Shown here in pieces: positions 36,978-51,407 of a DNA stretch of 64,000 nt. Position 1 is the first letter of the stretch, and every line of letters begins with the position of its first letter. Under the pieces are notes generated by a model that was not told where the DNA came from, did no database searches, and was given only the letters and a program-made list of their open reading frames with translations. Both the position numbers and the translations under genes were made by a program. Location: positions 45,903 to 109,902 of the forward strand of contig JALDNG010000843.1 of assembly GCA_024349245.1 (NCBI GenBank), given 5' to 3'. The DNA is from Neodontobutis hainanensis. Lineage: Eukaryota > Chordata > Actinopteri > Gobiiformes > Odontobutidae.

Positions 36978-39299
36978 AGGGAAAATTTTGAATATTCCTT
37001 TTATTGCTCTGCTTTAGATGAACTTTCTTCAACGCCTGTTAATGGTTTCAACTGTGGTCTGGCATGGAAGAGAATTTAAAATTTTACGACTTATAATCAC
37101 TCTTTTTCTATGAATTACACAAATCAGATATTTCACTTAATCATCATTTTAAAATTTAAGAAAATAACATATTTTCCAACTAAGATCGATTTTAAACTAC
37201 TTTTCTGCAAACATCAACGCCTTAAGAAGATATTATCCATCTTAAAAATTTTACTCTTTCGAAAATCTTTTTAAATCACCTTAAATAAATTCATATATCT
37301 CAAGAATGGTAACCAAATCTCTATCTAACAGTACTTTATTCAAAATCTCGGGTTGTGTAAACTTATGTTAAAAATTTCAATAACACATGAGATAAACATT
37401 CTAGATTTGAGATTTAAAGCGTTGACAATTTAATCAAGAATAGCATGGCGGAAGATCGACCTATAAAAACCATGAATTAATCGTGTTTGCGCACTACGTT
37501 ATTTCTTAAAAACTTTAAATCAACGAATTACGGCCAAAATGCATCGATCCTAACTAACTCAAAATAACTTTTATGATAAATCTACCAGTTTAATTTACAA
37601 ATATTTTTTAATTTTAACGAATCCATAATACTAACTTGTATGTATATGTCAGCACGCATTTAATTGTCCAATAATGTTTACCCAAGTTTTTGATCATGGT
37701 GCCATTTTTAAAAATATAAGACTTTTAATATCCTTTGACTTTAAAAAATGGAATCGATAGAAAAACAGCTTTAAGAACAAAAATTTTGCATCTTTTTTTG
37801 CTTTCGATTTATAAGTTTGAACCCTAACTGGTCGAACCATTTAAAAACCCAAAGTTAAAGCTATTTTTTCGTTTTTTAATTTTAAATATTATAAAAGGTT
37901 CACTAAATAATGATATTCATACTTTTACATTTTTTGGAAGTTATCTTTTAACATCTGACAAAAAAATGATTTTCGTGAACACTCTTACACTTCCTATCTG
38001 CTACGATTTACATAAATGCGTTAATTTATTTCAAGTTATCAAAATTTTAAACAGCGCATGTTTTTCTCTTATTGGGAGATGATAACAAAGATGGCTGTTA
38101 AAATCTATTTGCAAAATCATAAGAATAGAATGATTGAAGAAAGGTTGTTTATAGACGGTTATCACCTTAAATGCTGTCAGAGATTGTTCATATATTCATC
38201 TTTGAGTTTTATGAATGAAGCTCGATAAGTTTTTAAATTTTTTATCAAGCATGTCAGTTTTCAAAGATAACTGTTTTTTATTGATTTTCAAACTACGAAG
38301 TTATTTTATAATTCACGGCGCTTAGATCTGTTCTTTGGTTTGCCCATTACTTTTGGCTCCTGTTTCACATTCATTTTGGTTTTTAAACGCAGTTATCTGA
38401 TAAATTAATAAACTTTGTTATCCAAATACGATGAGTAAAAGCATACATATCAAAACAATTTACTGACCGGTGAAAAGTATTTTCGCAGATATCATTAATA
38501 TAGATTTCTGATGAATTAGTAAAGGATAATTTTTACGAATGTTTTACACCATAAAAATCACATCATTCCTGAAGAATTATTTGTATGACGACTAAATCAG
38601 CCTTTCATTTTCAAATCATTCAAACATCCAAAATTTATAATTACATACAAAGGAAAAGTATAAATAAATAGCATGGTTCGATAAATTCAATTTTTGTAAT
38701 TTTTTTAAATTAGCTATAAAATTACATTTTATTCTCAGTTTAACATTTCATTGTCAACATTTTATTGTTTAAGACAATAGCGCACGGCATTTTTCAGGAC
38801 TTTTTGATTTATTTCTGGTATCATTTTCACCTTTTTACTGAAGCAAACAGAACTATTTTAGATTCATATAATCGACTTTTTCATTCACTTTTTTAAACAT
38901 CGTTGGATGACTATAATAAGGATAAGCAATCTTCTGAATGGATTATTGGAAACATGAAAGTGTATTTTAAACAGCGATAATGTTATACTTATTGTAGAAA
39001 AAGGTGCAGAATAGTAAGAATATATTTTTCTCTTTGGGTATGTGAAGGATAAAACTAAAATGCTCACATTTTATGATTTATCTAAACTAACGCTTGTAAT
39101 AATCAAAATATCTTTGTCGGGAATCAACGATCCCATCCACTGAATAAATATCATAATTTAAGAGCGATCTCTTTATTTTGATTTCTTAATTATTGATTAA
39201 ATGTATTTTTAATTATTGATGCTTTTAAATATATATTTATCATCTTTTCTTGAATAGTTTACGATTTTGTGAAGACAGAAAGAATTTTAGATTATACAG
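36978..39299. other. Intergenic; weak - strand ORF at 38885-39067
   Basis: AT-rich. The - strand ORF (60 codons, FTYPKRKIYSYYSAPFSTIS...) has a fair amino-acid mix but no other support. Confidence 0.25.
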
Positions 39300-39428
39300 T
39301 ACGTGTTTGTTTCGGCGAACGATTCCGATATCAAACGAGTTTATAGTTCGGACAACCATGTTGGAGTTTTACTTACAGAAATAAAATATTTTTTGCCAAA
39401 CCTTTGTTACCTAAAATTATTGATATGA
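39300..39428 (+). CDS. Exon-like segment (42 codons)
   Basis: Directly after an ATTATACAG acceptor, a frame reads YVFVSANDSDIKRVYSSDNH, then VGVLLTEIKYFLPNLCYLKL, to a TGA at 39426-39428. Codon use is gene-like. The pattern is faintly like an N-terminal ubiquitin-like fold (for example that of TDP-43), but this is too weak to name. I found no partner exons. Confidence 0.35.
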   Translation, partial: YVFVSANDSDIKRVYSSDNHVGVLLTEIKYFLPNLCYLKLLI

Positions 39429-39761
39429 GCTCTCAACTTAGTTTAAAATTAACTGTTTTGAAATAATATAATTGAATGAAATAGTTATGGTTTTTATGAG
39501 GTTCATTTCGAATAATAAAACAGACGCATGTTGGAAAAGGGCGTTTTATGTTTTTAAGTTACTCTATCTGAATCTTTCCACAGATATTGTCGTTCTGGGA
39601 TGATTATATGCAATCACATATGGTTATTAGTTCAATAGTTTTGGGACAAAATTGTGCTTATTCTTTTATCGACAAACACTCAATTTGCGAAAATCAATAA
39701 AAACTTTTATCTTAGTTGATACTTTAACTATGTCAATAAAAATTGAGTCTTAAACTCGGAT

Positions 39762-39850
39762 GACAAGATGAGACTTTTAGTCGTGTAACTTTCTTAAGGC
39801 CTATACAAAGCTAAAATGCTCGGGCTTGTGTATTTGTCCAACGGGTAATC
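39762..39850. repeat. Partial copy of the dispersed repeat
   Basis: GATGAGACTTTTAGTCGTG followed by CTATACAAAGCTAAAATGC matches islands of copy B near 21.1 kb (GGTGAGGGTTTTAGTGAGTG, CTATACGCAGCTAAAAGTC) in the same order, with a shorter gap. A further short match to the second island lies near 32.31-32.34 kb. Confidence 0.4.
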
Positions 39851-40483
39851 ACCAAAATGTTAAATTTAAAAAACTAAAGAGTTTCACAAGATCTGGTAAA
39901 AAAGTTGAAATCACTTTTATAACATAAGGGAAAAAGTAACGACTGTTTAAAAATGAAAAAGACAATATATCATGAGAATCTATGATTTTGCGCATTAGAT
40001 GATTAAAATGTGATGTTATTCAAATATCTGTCGTTTTCAAGTTATGGTGTAACTATATTCAGGAGCTTATAAGTTAATGTAAGCTTCCATGAAATTAATA
40101 TTTAATGTACAGAAGATTATTTGCAACATGACATTAAATTACAAATTAATATTTTTTGACAAAATCCAAAGTTTTTGAATAATTTTTGTTCAGAAATTTG
40201 TTCATATTAATATTTACAATAAAGCGTGAAATTTAATTTTCTGGGCGCATATCATAAACAATAAAGTGAACATGTTGAAAACCGCGGTATATGTAAATAA
40301 TTTAATGTTTACTTTCATGGTGGAACATTTTAAGAGTTCAGATATTCACATTTAAAGAAATAATAATAAAATGCATGGAACTAAATAAAGTTTTTGTCAT
40401 TGTATGAATTTATTATTTTGTTAAATAAGTTGAAAAGTAAAAAATAACAATGAAATGAATTTTACTTTTCAAAATGAATTCAG

Positions 40484-40716
40484 AATAATTTTAATTCTGA
40501 CCGATTCAAAGTTACTTTTTACATTTCTCAAATGGTTATAAGGCGACCCAGTTGCGTTGAAAACATTTTTGGATTAATAGTTCATATAATTGAAAAGAAC
40601 GTTCTCAAAAAGAATGTTAGGCTCACCTGCAAGTCATGGGTTAAGTAAATGAAGAGAAATAAACGGAGATATATTTCGGTAGGGTGATAAAATTGACAAG
40701 ATTTGCAAGGTATTGA
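40484..40716 (+). CDS. Exons of an unidentified gene with two 22-nt introns
   Basis: After an acceptor at 40482-40483, exon 40484-40632 is open for about 50 codons (SDRFKVTFYISQMVIRRPSC, then NIFGLIVHIIEKNVLKKNVR). It continues through 22-nt GT-AG introns at 40633-40654 and 40679-40700 into KEINGDIFRFARY and TGA. Both introns are exactly 22 nt and in phase, which argues strongly for coding. The 5' end is unknown; the ATG at 40532 would give a short product if used as start. No family recognised. Confidence 0.5.
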
Positions 40717-41486
40717 GCTTTAAAATCATCAGCAATCGATGATAATAGCTTGAAGTAAAATCTTGAAAAACTAAGAGTGCGAAAACTATTGAAAGATTTA
40801 AACTAACATTTTAACTTGATAGAATCTATAAGTGAATCACATATTTTGCCACGATCATCACATCGTTGATTCCAAAAATAAGTCAATTATAACAGTAGTT
40901 TATAACACATTCTAATGTTCATTTTTACTTATTTTAAGAGTATAATTACATAAGTGGTTCTTAATACAGTATGTTAGTTGAAAATTGAGACCGATGTATT
41001 CAAAAGTTAAGTAAAATACTCAATGAATGAGTGAGATATTCTAATATTTCCCAAAAGATATAAAAACACACGGAAAAATCTTGCGATCTCCCAAAAAAAA
41101 ACTAGACATTTTATGTCAAATTAAATACACAAATGCAATTTTACTTTTCAATCAACTGAAAATAATTTTTCTCTTCAATAGTTTCTTGTTTGTAGTGGCC
41201 GAAACACCAAAAATGCGAGAATTAACATTTTAATTTATATCATAAATTATTGGAACCATTTAAGTTATAAAAATGAACACGGATCACACCGACTTTTGAT
41301 ATAAATGACTGAATAAACCTCAAAGACAACAAAAGTTTTGACGATAGTCCAAATATTCAAAAAAACGTAAATCTGTTAACGGCGTACTGATTATTCGCCT
41401 ACTTCATCAGATGAATATAAACAGGACTGCCACAAAACAAAAAGTATAAAGGAAGATATAGTTGAAGATAAAACATGAAAACAAGT
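40717..41486. other. Intergenic, nothing supportable
   Basis: AT-rich spacer between a + strand gene fragment and the 3' end of RUVBL1 on the other strand. Confidence 0.4.
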
Positions 41487-43094
<1,608 letters not shown>

Positions 43095-43148
43095 AAATTA
43101 AAACGCGCAAAATCAATAAAAATGGCCATAAAATCAAACTAAATTAAC

Positions 43149-43888
43149 TCAGTTGATATTTTCTTTATCATCGATTTTGATATAACTTTGCCTCGCGCTA
43201 TTAGATGATAAATTTTGGCAAGATTGTGGACTTTGACCTATAGACGTTCTATAGCCCATGTAATAAGCAGATTGGTCAATGGGATTGCTATATACAAAAT
43301 ATTGTTCTGGCTGGTTTGATCGGTAAAGTGCACGAAACGCTTCATTATAGGGATCTTGGAAAGAATTACAAATGCTAAGCGAATTGCAGCCCATGATGGA
43401 ATTCATGCTATTCTGGGGGTATGGGGACATTTGGAGATGCCTATAATTTTGAGGATGGTTTGAACGAAGGTCATGATGCGGAGGGAAGGAAATATTGGGA
43501 GAGGAAGTGAACTCAGGCTGGCGAGGATAAATGCTTAATGAGGTTTCTTCTAAGGATAGCTTTGTAGATTTTCTGAGTTTGGCGCGGCGGTTTTTAAACC
43601 ATATCTACATTTGACAATAGGAGATTTCGATAAATGGATCAAAGACTTACCTGGATTATCGTTTCTTTTATTTTCAAATTATGAACAAGTTTCTGGCGTG
43701 TTCCAGCGTCTGGGTACTGCGTCGACTGAAACACGGATTCCAACTCTTCTAGTTGTTCCTTGGAAAAGCATGTACGCGAGCGTCTTCTGTGTCTTCCACC
43801 CTCCTCAGTTATCGGTTTCTCTTCAATGGCTAATCGATTAATATCATGTTAAGATTAAGGATAAAATATAAAATCGTGTACCTGACAT
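43149..43888 (-). CDS. Goosecoid-like K50 paired-class homeobox protein (213 aa)
   Basis: Three coding exons: 43882-43888 (only 7 nt), 43651-43829 and 43149-43604, with introns of 52 and 46 nt (donor GTAAGT in the second). The homeodomain spans about residues 17-76 (RRRSRTCFSKEQLEELESVF ... IWFKNRRAKLRK). Lys occupies position 50 (residue 66), the specificity residue of Otx/Gsc/Pitx-type factors. YPDAGTRQKL after helix 1 is closest to goosecoid. The second intron falls just before the WFKNRR helix. The C-terminal half is Ser/Gln/Pro/Tyr-rich, as in transactivation regions. It probably binds TAATCC-type sites. RUVBL1 follows after 54 bp, suggesting a shared transcript or very compact genes. 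Confidence 0.9.
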
Positions 43889-45512
43889 GGTTATTATACT
43901 GAAGCTTAAAAAATAATCAGGTGAGGTAGCACGTTGGGAAAGCGGCGGCCCTAATCGTCAATTATGATCGTTATAACCAATTACATTACACATTAATAAT
44001 CCAAACAGACCTTCCCAAACCGTCCCTTTATCCCAGATTAGTTACCGCGAAAAATACACTATAGAGCGAGATTTAAACAAATAAGGAATTATATCGTATT
44101 ATCAGCTTATCACCCTCAGTGATGATCATACTCAGATAAACTATATTAGGGTTTCAAACAAAAAGCATAACATTGTTTCAAACCGTTCTTTTTTTGTTCC
44201 CGTTTCCCAGAGTTCCTGCTACTTTTGTTATATTACACTTTCATTTCGTGCCCATAATTGTTATGGATGATGTCATCAGACACTAACTGAAAACTTCATC
44301 GTGTGTAAAAAAAATTAGGAAAAACAAAAATTCTAACTTTTCTCACATTTTGAATGTTATGAAAATAGCGGTAGGATTATAAGCCCTAAATAATCGCTGA
44401 AAATCTAAACTCCTCTTCATATCCGAACACAAATTATAAAAATATATCATTCAAAATTTTACTCGAGTTAAAAATTTTCAAGAGAATGATCGGCCATGTT
44501 TGTAATTAAGTGCCCGGTTCAATTAGGGATAAAACGTTCATTGTTGTATCGTTGATGGCTTTTTATGCGCCAAAATCTTTTTAGTTGGTAAAGAAAAATT
44601 AAGACAAATACCTGAATAATTTGATAATTACTGATCATTCGTTTATTGACTTTTCTAATTATACTCCCATTTCAGTGGCAATAAAAGAAAAAAAATCATC
44701 AAAAACCTCTGTCGACCCGTTAAATAAAATTGTTGATATAAAAACATATTTAGATTTTTCAGGAGACATTTAATTTTTTTTAATATTTTTGAAACTTATT
44801 AACTTCAAATAATCCTGCTAGATCACCCACGATTAAAACATTTGATCCATTTCACCTTTTACCGCATACGGCGAATTCTCAGCGACGCTCGCCCACGCTT
44901 ACGACCTCATTAATAGAATGTTATTAAATACTTTTTCAACATCATCAGAATTTTTATATTTTAAAATCATATGAATGTGGATTTTTAAGAAGCTGCTTAT
45001 CACTTTTGATGATTTATCATGCGGGAGAATGTGCTCATCAGTACAATTCCCCGCCCTAAATGTTTTTACGTTTACATCTACGATGACTTATTTCATTTTA
45101 TTTTAAGTTTCATGTACTTACTTGAAATTTCCTGCATTATCGAATTAAAACTTTCTCGCGTAGACATTGTCGATTAGTGTGGTTGTAATCTAGATTATTT
45201 AACTGATACTGGATGTAGTTTTAATCTTTAAAACAAATTTTGTCTTATTCATTAATTTTCATCGATTAACGGATGAACCACTTCAAATTCTGTTATATAG
45301 TTATATTCACGTATAACATTTTTGATGCTGTTTTCTTAGTATTTCTATTTCAATGTTACTCATATGAAATTCTAACTCCTGCTTAACGATTCAGCCGACT
45401 TAAAGAACTTTTCATAAGTCGTCGAATATTAAAGTCAAATCATAGTTAATCGAAAAATAAAAAGAATGCATCCCAACTTTCTATCTTTAAAAGTGGTTCA
45501 TAACTTATTTTT
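43889..45512. other. 5' flank of the homeobox gene and spacer
   Basis: The first 200-300 bp upstream of the homeobox start are GC-richer than the surroundings (GAAAGCGGCGGCC near 43939) and probably hold its promoter, but I see no clear TATA box. Beyond that the DNA is AT-rich without supportable genes. Confidence 0.3.
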
Positions 45513-45671
45513 ATGAAAAATCTACGAATTAAAAATGATATATACATTGAAGATTTAAACGTCTTCTATTTTAAGGATAATTTTTTGAGCGATTTGAATA
45601 ACCTCGGAAACTTGTTACCGCCAATCGTCAGTTTTCGGTTTGTACACCTTTCTTTGCCAGCTCCTAAATAA
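45513..45671 (+). CDS. Possible small protein (52 aa)
   Basis: An ATG ORF reads MKNLRIKNDIYIEDLNVFYF, then NNLGNLLPPIVSFRFVHLSL, ending PAPK and TAA. Codon and residue use resembles the surer genes, but it is short and stands alone. No family recognised. Confidence 0.35.
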   Translation: MKNLRIKNDIYIEDLNVFYFKDNFLSDLNNLGNLLPPIVSFRFVHLSLPAPK

Positions 45672-47763
45672 TAATGTATATATAAATTAGAACCTTACAA
45701 GTTGAAAAAAAGAGGATTATGTTTTTCAAAATGTTGTTTTGTCTCTCCGCATAGAACCTCGATGCGCGTGCATAACCATAAATAATGGCCTATTCATTTT
45801 TTACCACATCTCCTTCAAATTGACACCTTTTTATGAACTGTAGATTTTGAAAATACAGAACGCGAAGAGATTTATCTTTATATTGTTAATGTATCCACTT
45901 GTAAAAAAGTTAAATTTTAAAATTCATTATTCTGTCATACATAGAAAAAATATTAGATAACGTTTAAATTAACTTTTTTCCCCATCAACGTCGAATCTTC
46001 ATGACAATTCATGAAATTTTGTAATCAACCACCAGGAAAAATTATTTTTGCTCTTATAAATTCAAATATTAACTTTGAAGGTATCAGCCATACTTATGAA
46101 TAACATCTCGCGTAAAACTGTTGGTCTATCAAAATACAATTGTAAATGAGAAATATGTAAATCTACAATGTATTTAAAAACAAAAGGACAGATTTAAAAA
46201 TTAAGGTTCTTTAGTGAAATATTTGCTGGTTTCGATAAAAATGAGTTAATTATGATATTAGACAATGGTTAGTACCGTCAAAAAATGTGATCATTCAATT
46301 AATTCTGTTCTTTTGTGTGGGCATTTTTCAGACTAAGTCAGTCATAATTCCGACGATGAACGAGTTTTGTGGAAAAATTCCCTCGCCATAATAACACTCC
46401 GTTTTTAATATTCAGTTTTATCTGCGCAAGATTCATAAAATAAATTTAATTTATAAATTAATAAAGACAACAGACTTGGAGCAAAGCATTAAGAACCCAG
46501 CAAGTTGACCTTCTTAGTGCGTTGGACTTCATTCAAATTCTCTCATGGAGTAATCTGTAAGTGTTCCAGTTATCTCTCCATTTTCTATCGCACTTGCGTG
46601 TTTCGTTGATAAGATTTTACATAAATCACACTCAAGATTGCCTTAAGCGTACTTGTGAATTCCTCGACATATAGATCAACAAATGTTTCAGGATAGTTAA
46701 CAGTTGAAAGATTTTTATGATAATGGAGATTCTAATAAATTTTGAAGCAACCGGCCATTACATTTGAATCATGACGAATATGGGTTTCGTTTTACTTGAT
46801 TATACCATCAAGAACTTATGTCAACAAGTTTTTATTTTTCCAGGTACTGATTATTTTTGAAAATTGCATTCATCAATCTCAACGTCAGCACGGGGTCCAC
46901 TTTATGAAAATACTTGGAATTGAAACAGTCGCCAACTATCTTTCTGATATTTTCACTTATATTTAACAGTTTGTTTTAAAAGAACAATCATGAGACGGAG
47001 TTTACAATTTTCACATGGCGAAGTAATGAAAAAGAATGTTTCACTTTTTGATTTGCGTTTATTTAAATTTTTTAAAATAAATTATTATAATTGTAAACCG
47101 ATTCGATCTTTCGGTAAAACCTCCATATTTTATTGGTAGCAATGCAACTGATTCCATGGGTTTGAAAAAAATCTTTTGATCTATTCAAAACACTATTTTT
47201 GATGATATATTCAACGTATCAAAGTTATTCTGAAAAATTGTGAAAAATTTCAACGGCGACAACACTTTATTTGCCGCACTCTTATCAGTTAATGGCGCGT
47301 CTTGTAAATATTGCTATTATCCATAACATATACATATTTTTTAATTGAATTTTATGATAAATTAAATTTTCCGTTCATTCTGAATAATTCTGTGAAATGA
47401 GAGTTTTTATCGGATTAAGAACTGTTTGAATGAAAATACATACTTTTGCTTTACCGTTCCATTGTAAAGCAGGTTGATTTTTTGTTGAAAATTATCCATT
47501 ATATTATCGCAAAAATACGAAATGGCGTGCATTTTTAAAATTTATTTTTCATTGTCATTCTATAAAGCAGTTCTATTATCTTGGATTTTAAATATTATCT
47601 TTTGCATTTAATTTTTTAATGTTTCACTTTAATTTACAGTTTATTATTATCTTGAATTTAACATCTGTTTGAAAGGTTAAGGTTGAAGTGAGTTTAATAT
47701 TTATATCATATTTCATGAGTGAAAATGTGATTAAAATAAAAAATCCTGATAAGGTTTAAACTG
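45672..47763. other. Intergenic, nothing firmly supportable
   Basis: AT-rich. A 49-codon ATG frame (MRRSLQFSHGEVMKKNVSLF...) near 46.99-47.14 kb and an open patch near 46.5 kb are possible exons but unsupported. Confidence 0.25.
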
Positions 47764-48794
47764 ATGAGCACAGTTCAAATGGTAAGTACCTTGTTTAATT
47801 AATATTGATGTCTAATCTAACTCCTATTAATTATTTGAAAATAAAAACTATAATCTTGAAATACATGAACTAAATCGCCGGTATAATATTGTGAATTAGT
47901 TTGAATTATTGTTAAATCTCGATATTTGCGAGCATAGAAACGACATAACGATGTCTAACGAAGCTTGAATAGCCCGTGGAGTAAATTTTTATGTTAGAAA
48001 TATTAAATTTTAATTTCTCCAATTTAAATCATATTGATTAACTCAATCAGTGGTATTTCTGATTTTAACGAGTATTTTAAATATTTAAAAGCTTAAACTG
48101 GACGACATTGAGCTTTATTTGAATTTGGACTTGAAATCATAAAGATTTAGAGAGGGGAAAATAAATATTTTAAAAGGCATCTCAAGTTTTGGGTTGATTA
48201 ATTTTTGTCACGCGTAGAATTTTTAGGATTTACCACTAATTTATTAAAATTTTTCTTTATATATTCGTTTTATCTGAGAAAAAAGATCGATTGAGTGGTT
48301 GTGAACAAATCCGATAATTAACGAAACAAATATTCCACGTGTTAACGAATTTGAATTTATGAACAAAGCAAAAATTTATATTTTGATATTTAAACCAATT
48401 TCTAATGGAACTTATGAGGCATCAAAATTTTTATCTAGTGTTATATTGAATTTTATACTCAATTTAATGATATTTTAACAACAGGACTTTTCTCCTCTTG
48501 AATTTATCAAATAAAATACTGAAAATGTGAGTTGAACTGTATCAGAAACTGACCAGGGATGTTTTCGGATTTTTCTATCAAATTTACTCTGTCCAATTTA
48601 TATCGTATTTACGATGGTTTAACATTTTTGGATTTATTTAAAAACTGTTTGAAACGATATCTTACTTTGCGTATCTACGTAAGATCATTTACTTACAAAC
48701 TCAAGACTCCTTTGATGAAGTAAACGACGCGGTAAGAATGGAGAAGCGGGTAATAGATTTATTTAAAGAGAAGAGAATCAGTAGTTATAATTAA
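47764..48794 (+). pseudogene. Candidate gene with first exon MSTVQM and an interrupted downstream frame
   Basis: ATG AGC ACA GTT CAA ATG is followed at once by a consensus GTAAGT donor (47782). About 700 nt downstream, after ...ACAACAG (48484), a phase-0 frame reads DFSPLEFIK then TAA. A different frame from 48534 reads ELYQKLTRDVFGFFYQIYS on through a single in-frame TAA (48639-48641) to SYFAYLRKIIYLQTQDSFDE and VNDAVRMEKRVIDLFKEKR, ending at TAA 48792-48794. The pieces look coding, but one stop and one shift are unexplained by GT-AG introns. It is either a decayed gene or one with unresolved splicing. Family unknown. Confidence 0.35.
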
Positions 48795-49901
48795 GAGAAA
48801 TACTAAATTGTTTTCATAAAACCAATAAGGTTAGAAATTGATCGCTCTCCGTTTGATACTTGAAACAATTTATTCAATAGTTTTGACCTTAAATTCTATT
48901 TACAACGACAACACTTTCATAATGTTGCGCGAGCGCATTAGATTTTGATTATTTTACAGTACACGCTGTTCCGTCTTGTTTAGATTTTTCCAACAAATAT
49001 CACGCAATTTTTTACTTTGAGAATAATGTAGATTTTTGGTAATTTCGAACTACTGGATGGCATAATTGTTGTAATATCCACTAAACTTTAATTAAAATTA
49101 AACTTTATGAGTAAAAACGGCTTCTATTAATTATATTTGTAGTGTGATCAAAATTTTTATCATATATTGACCATATTGAATTCAGCCACACACTAAAATG
49201 TATTTCACATTTGTGGTCCAAAAATTTGGTTTTTTCCTTGTTATAGAATCTGGGATTATATCTCCTGTAAATTCGAATCAGGTTTAAGAATAACTTCTTA
49301 CAAATATTTAAGGTTGAGGAGTTTTTTTCTCGTACTTAATGCGCACAATCAAAACTCACGGACAGCTGTGCATTGTATACGTTTTGAAAGATCGTAAAAA
49401 CTGTTTTATTTTGTGAACTGTAGAAGGTAATATAAAAATTCACTACTTTTTTAGAGTTAATAATTCTTATTAAGAAACAATGAAAGAATTAATTTGTGTG
49501 AGGCAGTTATAACCAGAATAATTTTAGAGATTCTTAAATTTTGCTGATTTTAATTGTGGTCACGATGAAAGGAGAGTGGAACTGTTGTTTGTTGTAGTTG
49601 AGTCACATAACTACTATTTAATTAAGACCCCACGAAAAGCCAGAATAAAAAAATTCAACATCGAAAGGTTTATAATCCTTCGGGACAAACATCTAAATCA
49701 CGCAAAAATTCTACTTTCTAAATTCGACAGATTTTAAGTCTTAACAACGATTGGAAGCCGGAAAATAAATTTTTGTTAATATTGGATAATTTTCGCTGAA
49801 AATTCGATTTCAGTCATTTTTAAATAAGACATCGTGAAACACAGGTTCACGGAGTATGTGATCTTAATGCGAATACTCAACAAATTTTTCTCAACAAACA
49901 G
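48795..49901. other. Intergenic or intronic, nothing supportable
   Basis: AT-rich. It may contain the 5' part of the gene whose exons start at 49902. Confidence 0.3.
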
Positions 49902-50183
49902 GATATTTGATCAGAAGAGCGATAGGTTTGGTTCAACAAATGACGTTTGGAGATGAAAAGTATGAGGATTCGCAGGTAAAAGTGCTCAAATTAATAAAAT
50001 ATTTTCAAGGATACATATCGGGAGTTATATGAAACCAAGAAAATATTTTCCTGTTGTTTCAAATACCACATTCGATATGAGTGCTCCAATATGAAATCGA
50101 TTTGCACATACATCGGCGTGAAAGGTCACGTGGAGTTTGTTGCTCGAAACGATAAAGGTTCAAGTAAACGGGATAACATATAA
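49902..50183 (+). CDS. Last two exons of an unidentified gene
   Basis: Exon 49902-49975 (YLIRRAIGLVQQMTFGDEKY...) follows an ACAAACAG acceptor. It joins exon 50010-50183 (DTYRELYETKKIFSCCFKYH...) across a 34-nt GT-AG intron in phase, ending GSSKRDNI and TAA at 50181-50183. Five cysteines cluster in the second exon (SCC, YEC, SIC plus one more Cys nearby), perhaps for metal binding. The middle (YIGVKGHVEFVARNDK) looks like beta structure. The 5' exons were not found. The family is not recognised. Confidence 0.5.
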
Positions 50184-51407
50184 ATTTTATTTCAGAGTTT
50201 TGAGTCTTATATTTTAATTTTAAGATTAATTCTACCTTGCATGGAAGTTAAGTCGAGGAAAAGCCATGCGTTAAATTTCGTAAAAAGAATGAATTTGATA
50301 AATTAGAAGCTTAACTTTCCCCGTGTCACAAACCGTTTTTAATTATTGAGGACATCACTTCGAGTTTCAATGAGTTTTTATCTTTGACTTGATTATAAAA
50401 AGCATTTATCTATCCAAAAAATAATTTATCTGACCGCGGACCACTTATAACTGGTATTAATCGGTTACGATACTCCTTCTTGAAGATCAGTCTTTTCCTT
50501 TTTCTAACTTAATTAACGTTTTTAATTAAGAAGCTGTATTTGAAAAATTATTTGGCAGGTTATGATATATTAGTAAAGGCCATAAATCCGAATTTTTGTC
50601 GAATTAGGCCGATTTAACATTTTCACTAAAATATGATTAAAAAGGAATCTGACAAAAACAAATGTTTTTGAGCAATTAAAAATGCGAAATTCACCGCTTG
50701 GGCTTTTCCAAATGTTGCACAACATAAAAAGGAAGGTTCTTGAAGAATCTGAAATGCTTTTTATCCACATCTAAACAAAGATATTGAAATTAACGTTTAA
50801 AATCTCCCTAGTCCTGACTTGTTGTTCCGTAAACTCTGATGGGAAAGGTTTCTTTTTTAGATGTCGCATCAGGATACTTACAACTGCCTGTTGGTTAAGT
50901 AAGTTTGATCTCAGTCGTGATCAACACACATAAAGAAGTTTAATGTTTCAAACCGCTGTCGTTTGAATTTTCCTCTACAGTTTATTTGGAAGCGAATCAT
51001 CGAGTATATACTCGGCGCAATACTAGGGGTGTCGCTTGGATGGATAGCATGATTATCACGATGGCAATTCCTGCATATCATTCAAGCTAAATAGAAAAAT
51101 TTTTGCACAATTAGTCTAAAAACATTAGAAACAATTTTTACAGCAGTATTAAGTACGGCAGTTTAGTTGTGAGCAAAGATTTGAAGTATCAGAATACAAA
51201 GTACAAAGAAAAACAACTTTCAAAGAAAATGTCGTTTTAAGGTGTATGATTTTATTAAAATGTCTAACTATTAGAGCAGTTAATTTCAGAATCTTTCGAG
51301 AGTATTCGTTATTATATGATTTTTTAGCTTTCCTCATTTTAGATTTATAAAACTACTTAAATTTATTTTAAAGGTTTAAATAGGCAAGTTTGGATGGAAT
51401 AATAATT
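50184..51407. other. Spacer; weak - strand ORF at 50570-50770
   Basis: The - strand ORF (66 codons, MWIKSISDSSRTFLFMLCNI...) has varied composition in its first half (WKSPSGEFRIFNCSK) and might be real. 51149-51337 (-) is weaker. The rest is AT-rich. Confidence 0.3.
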
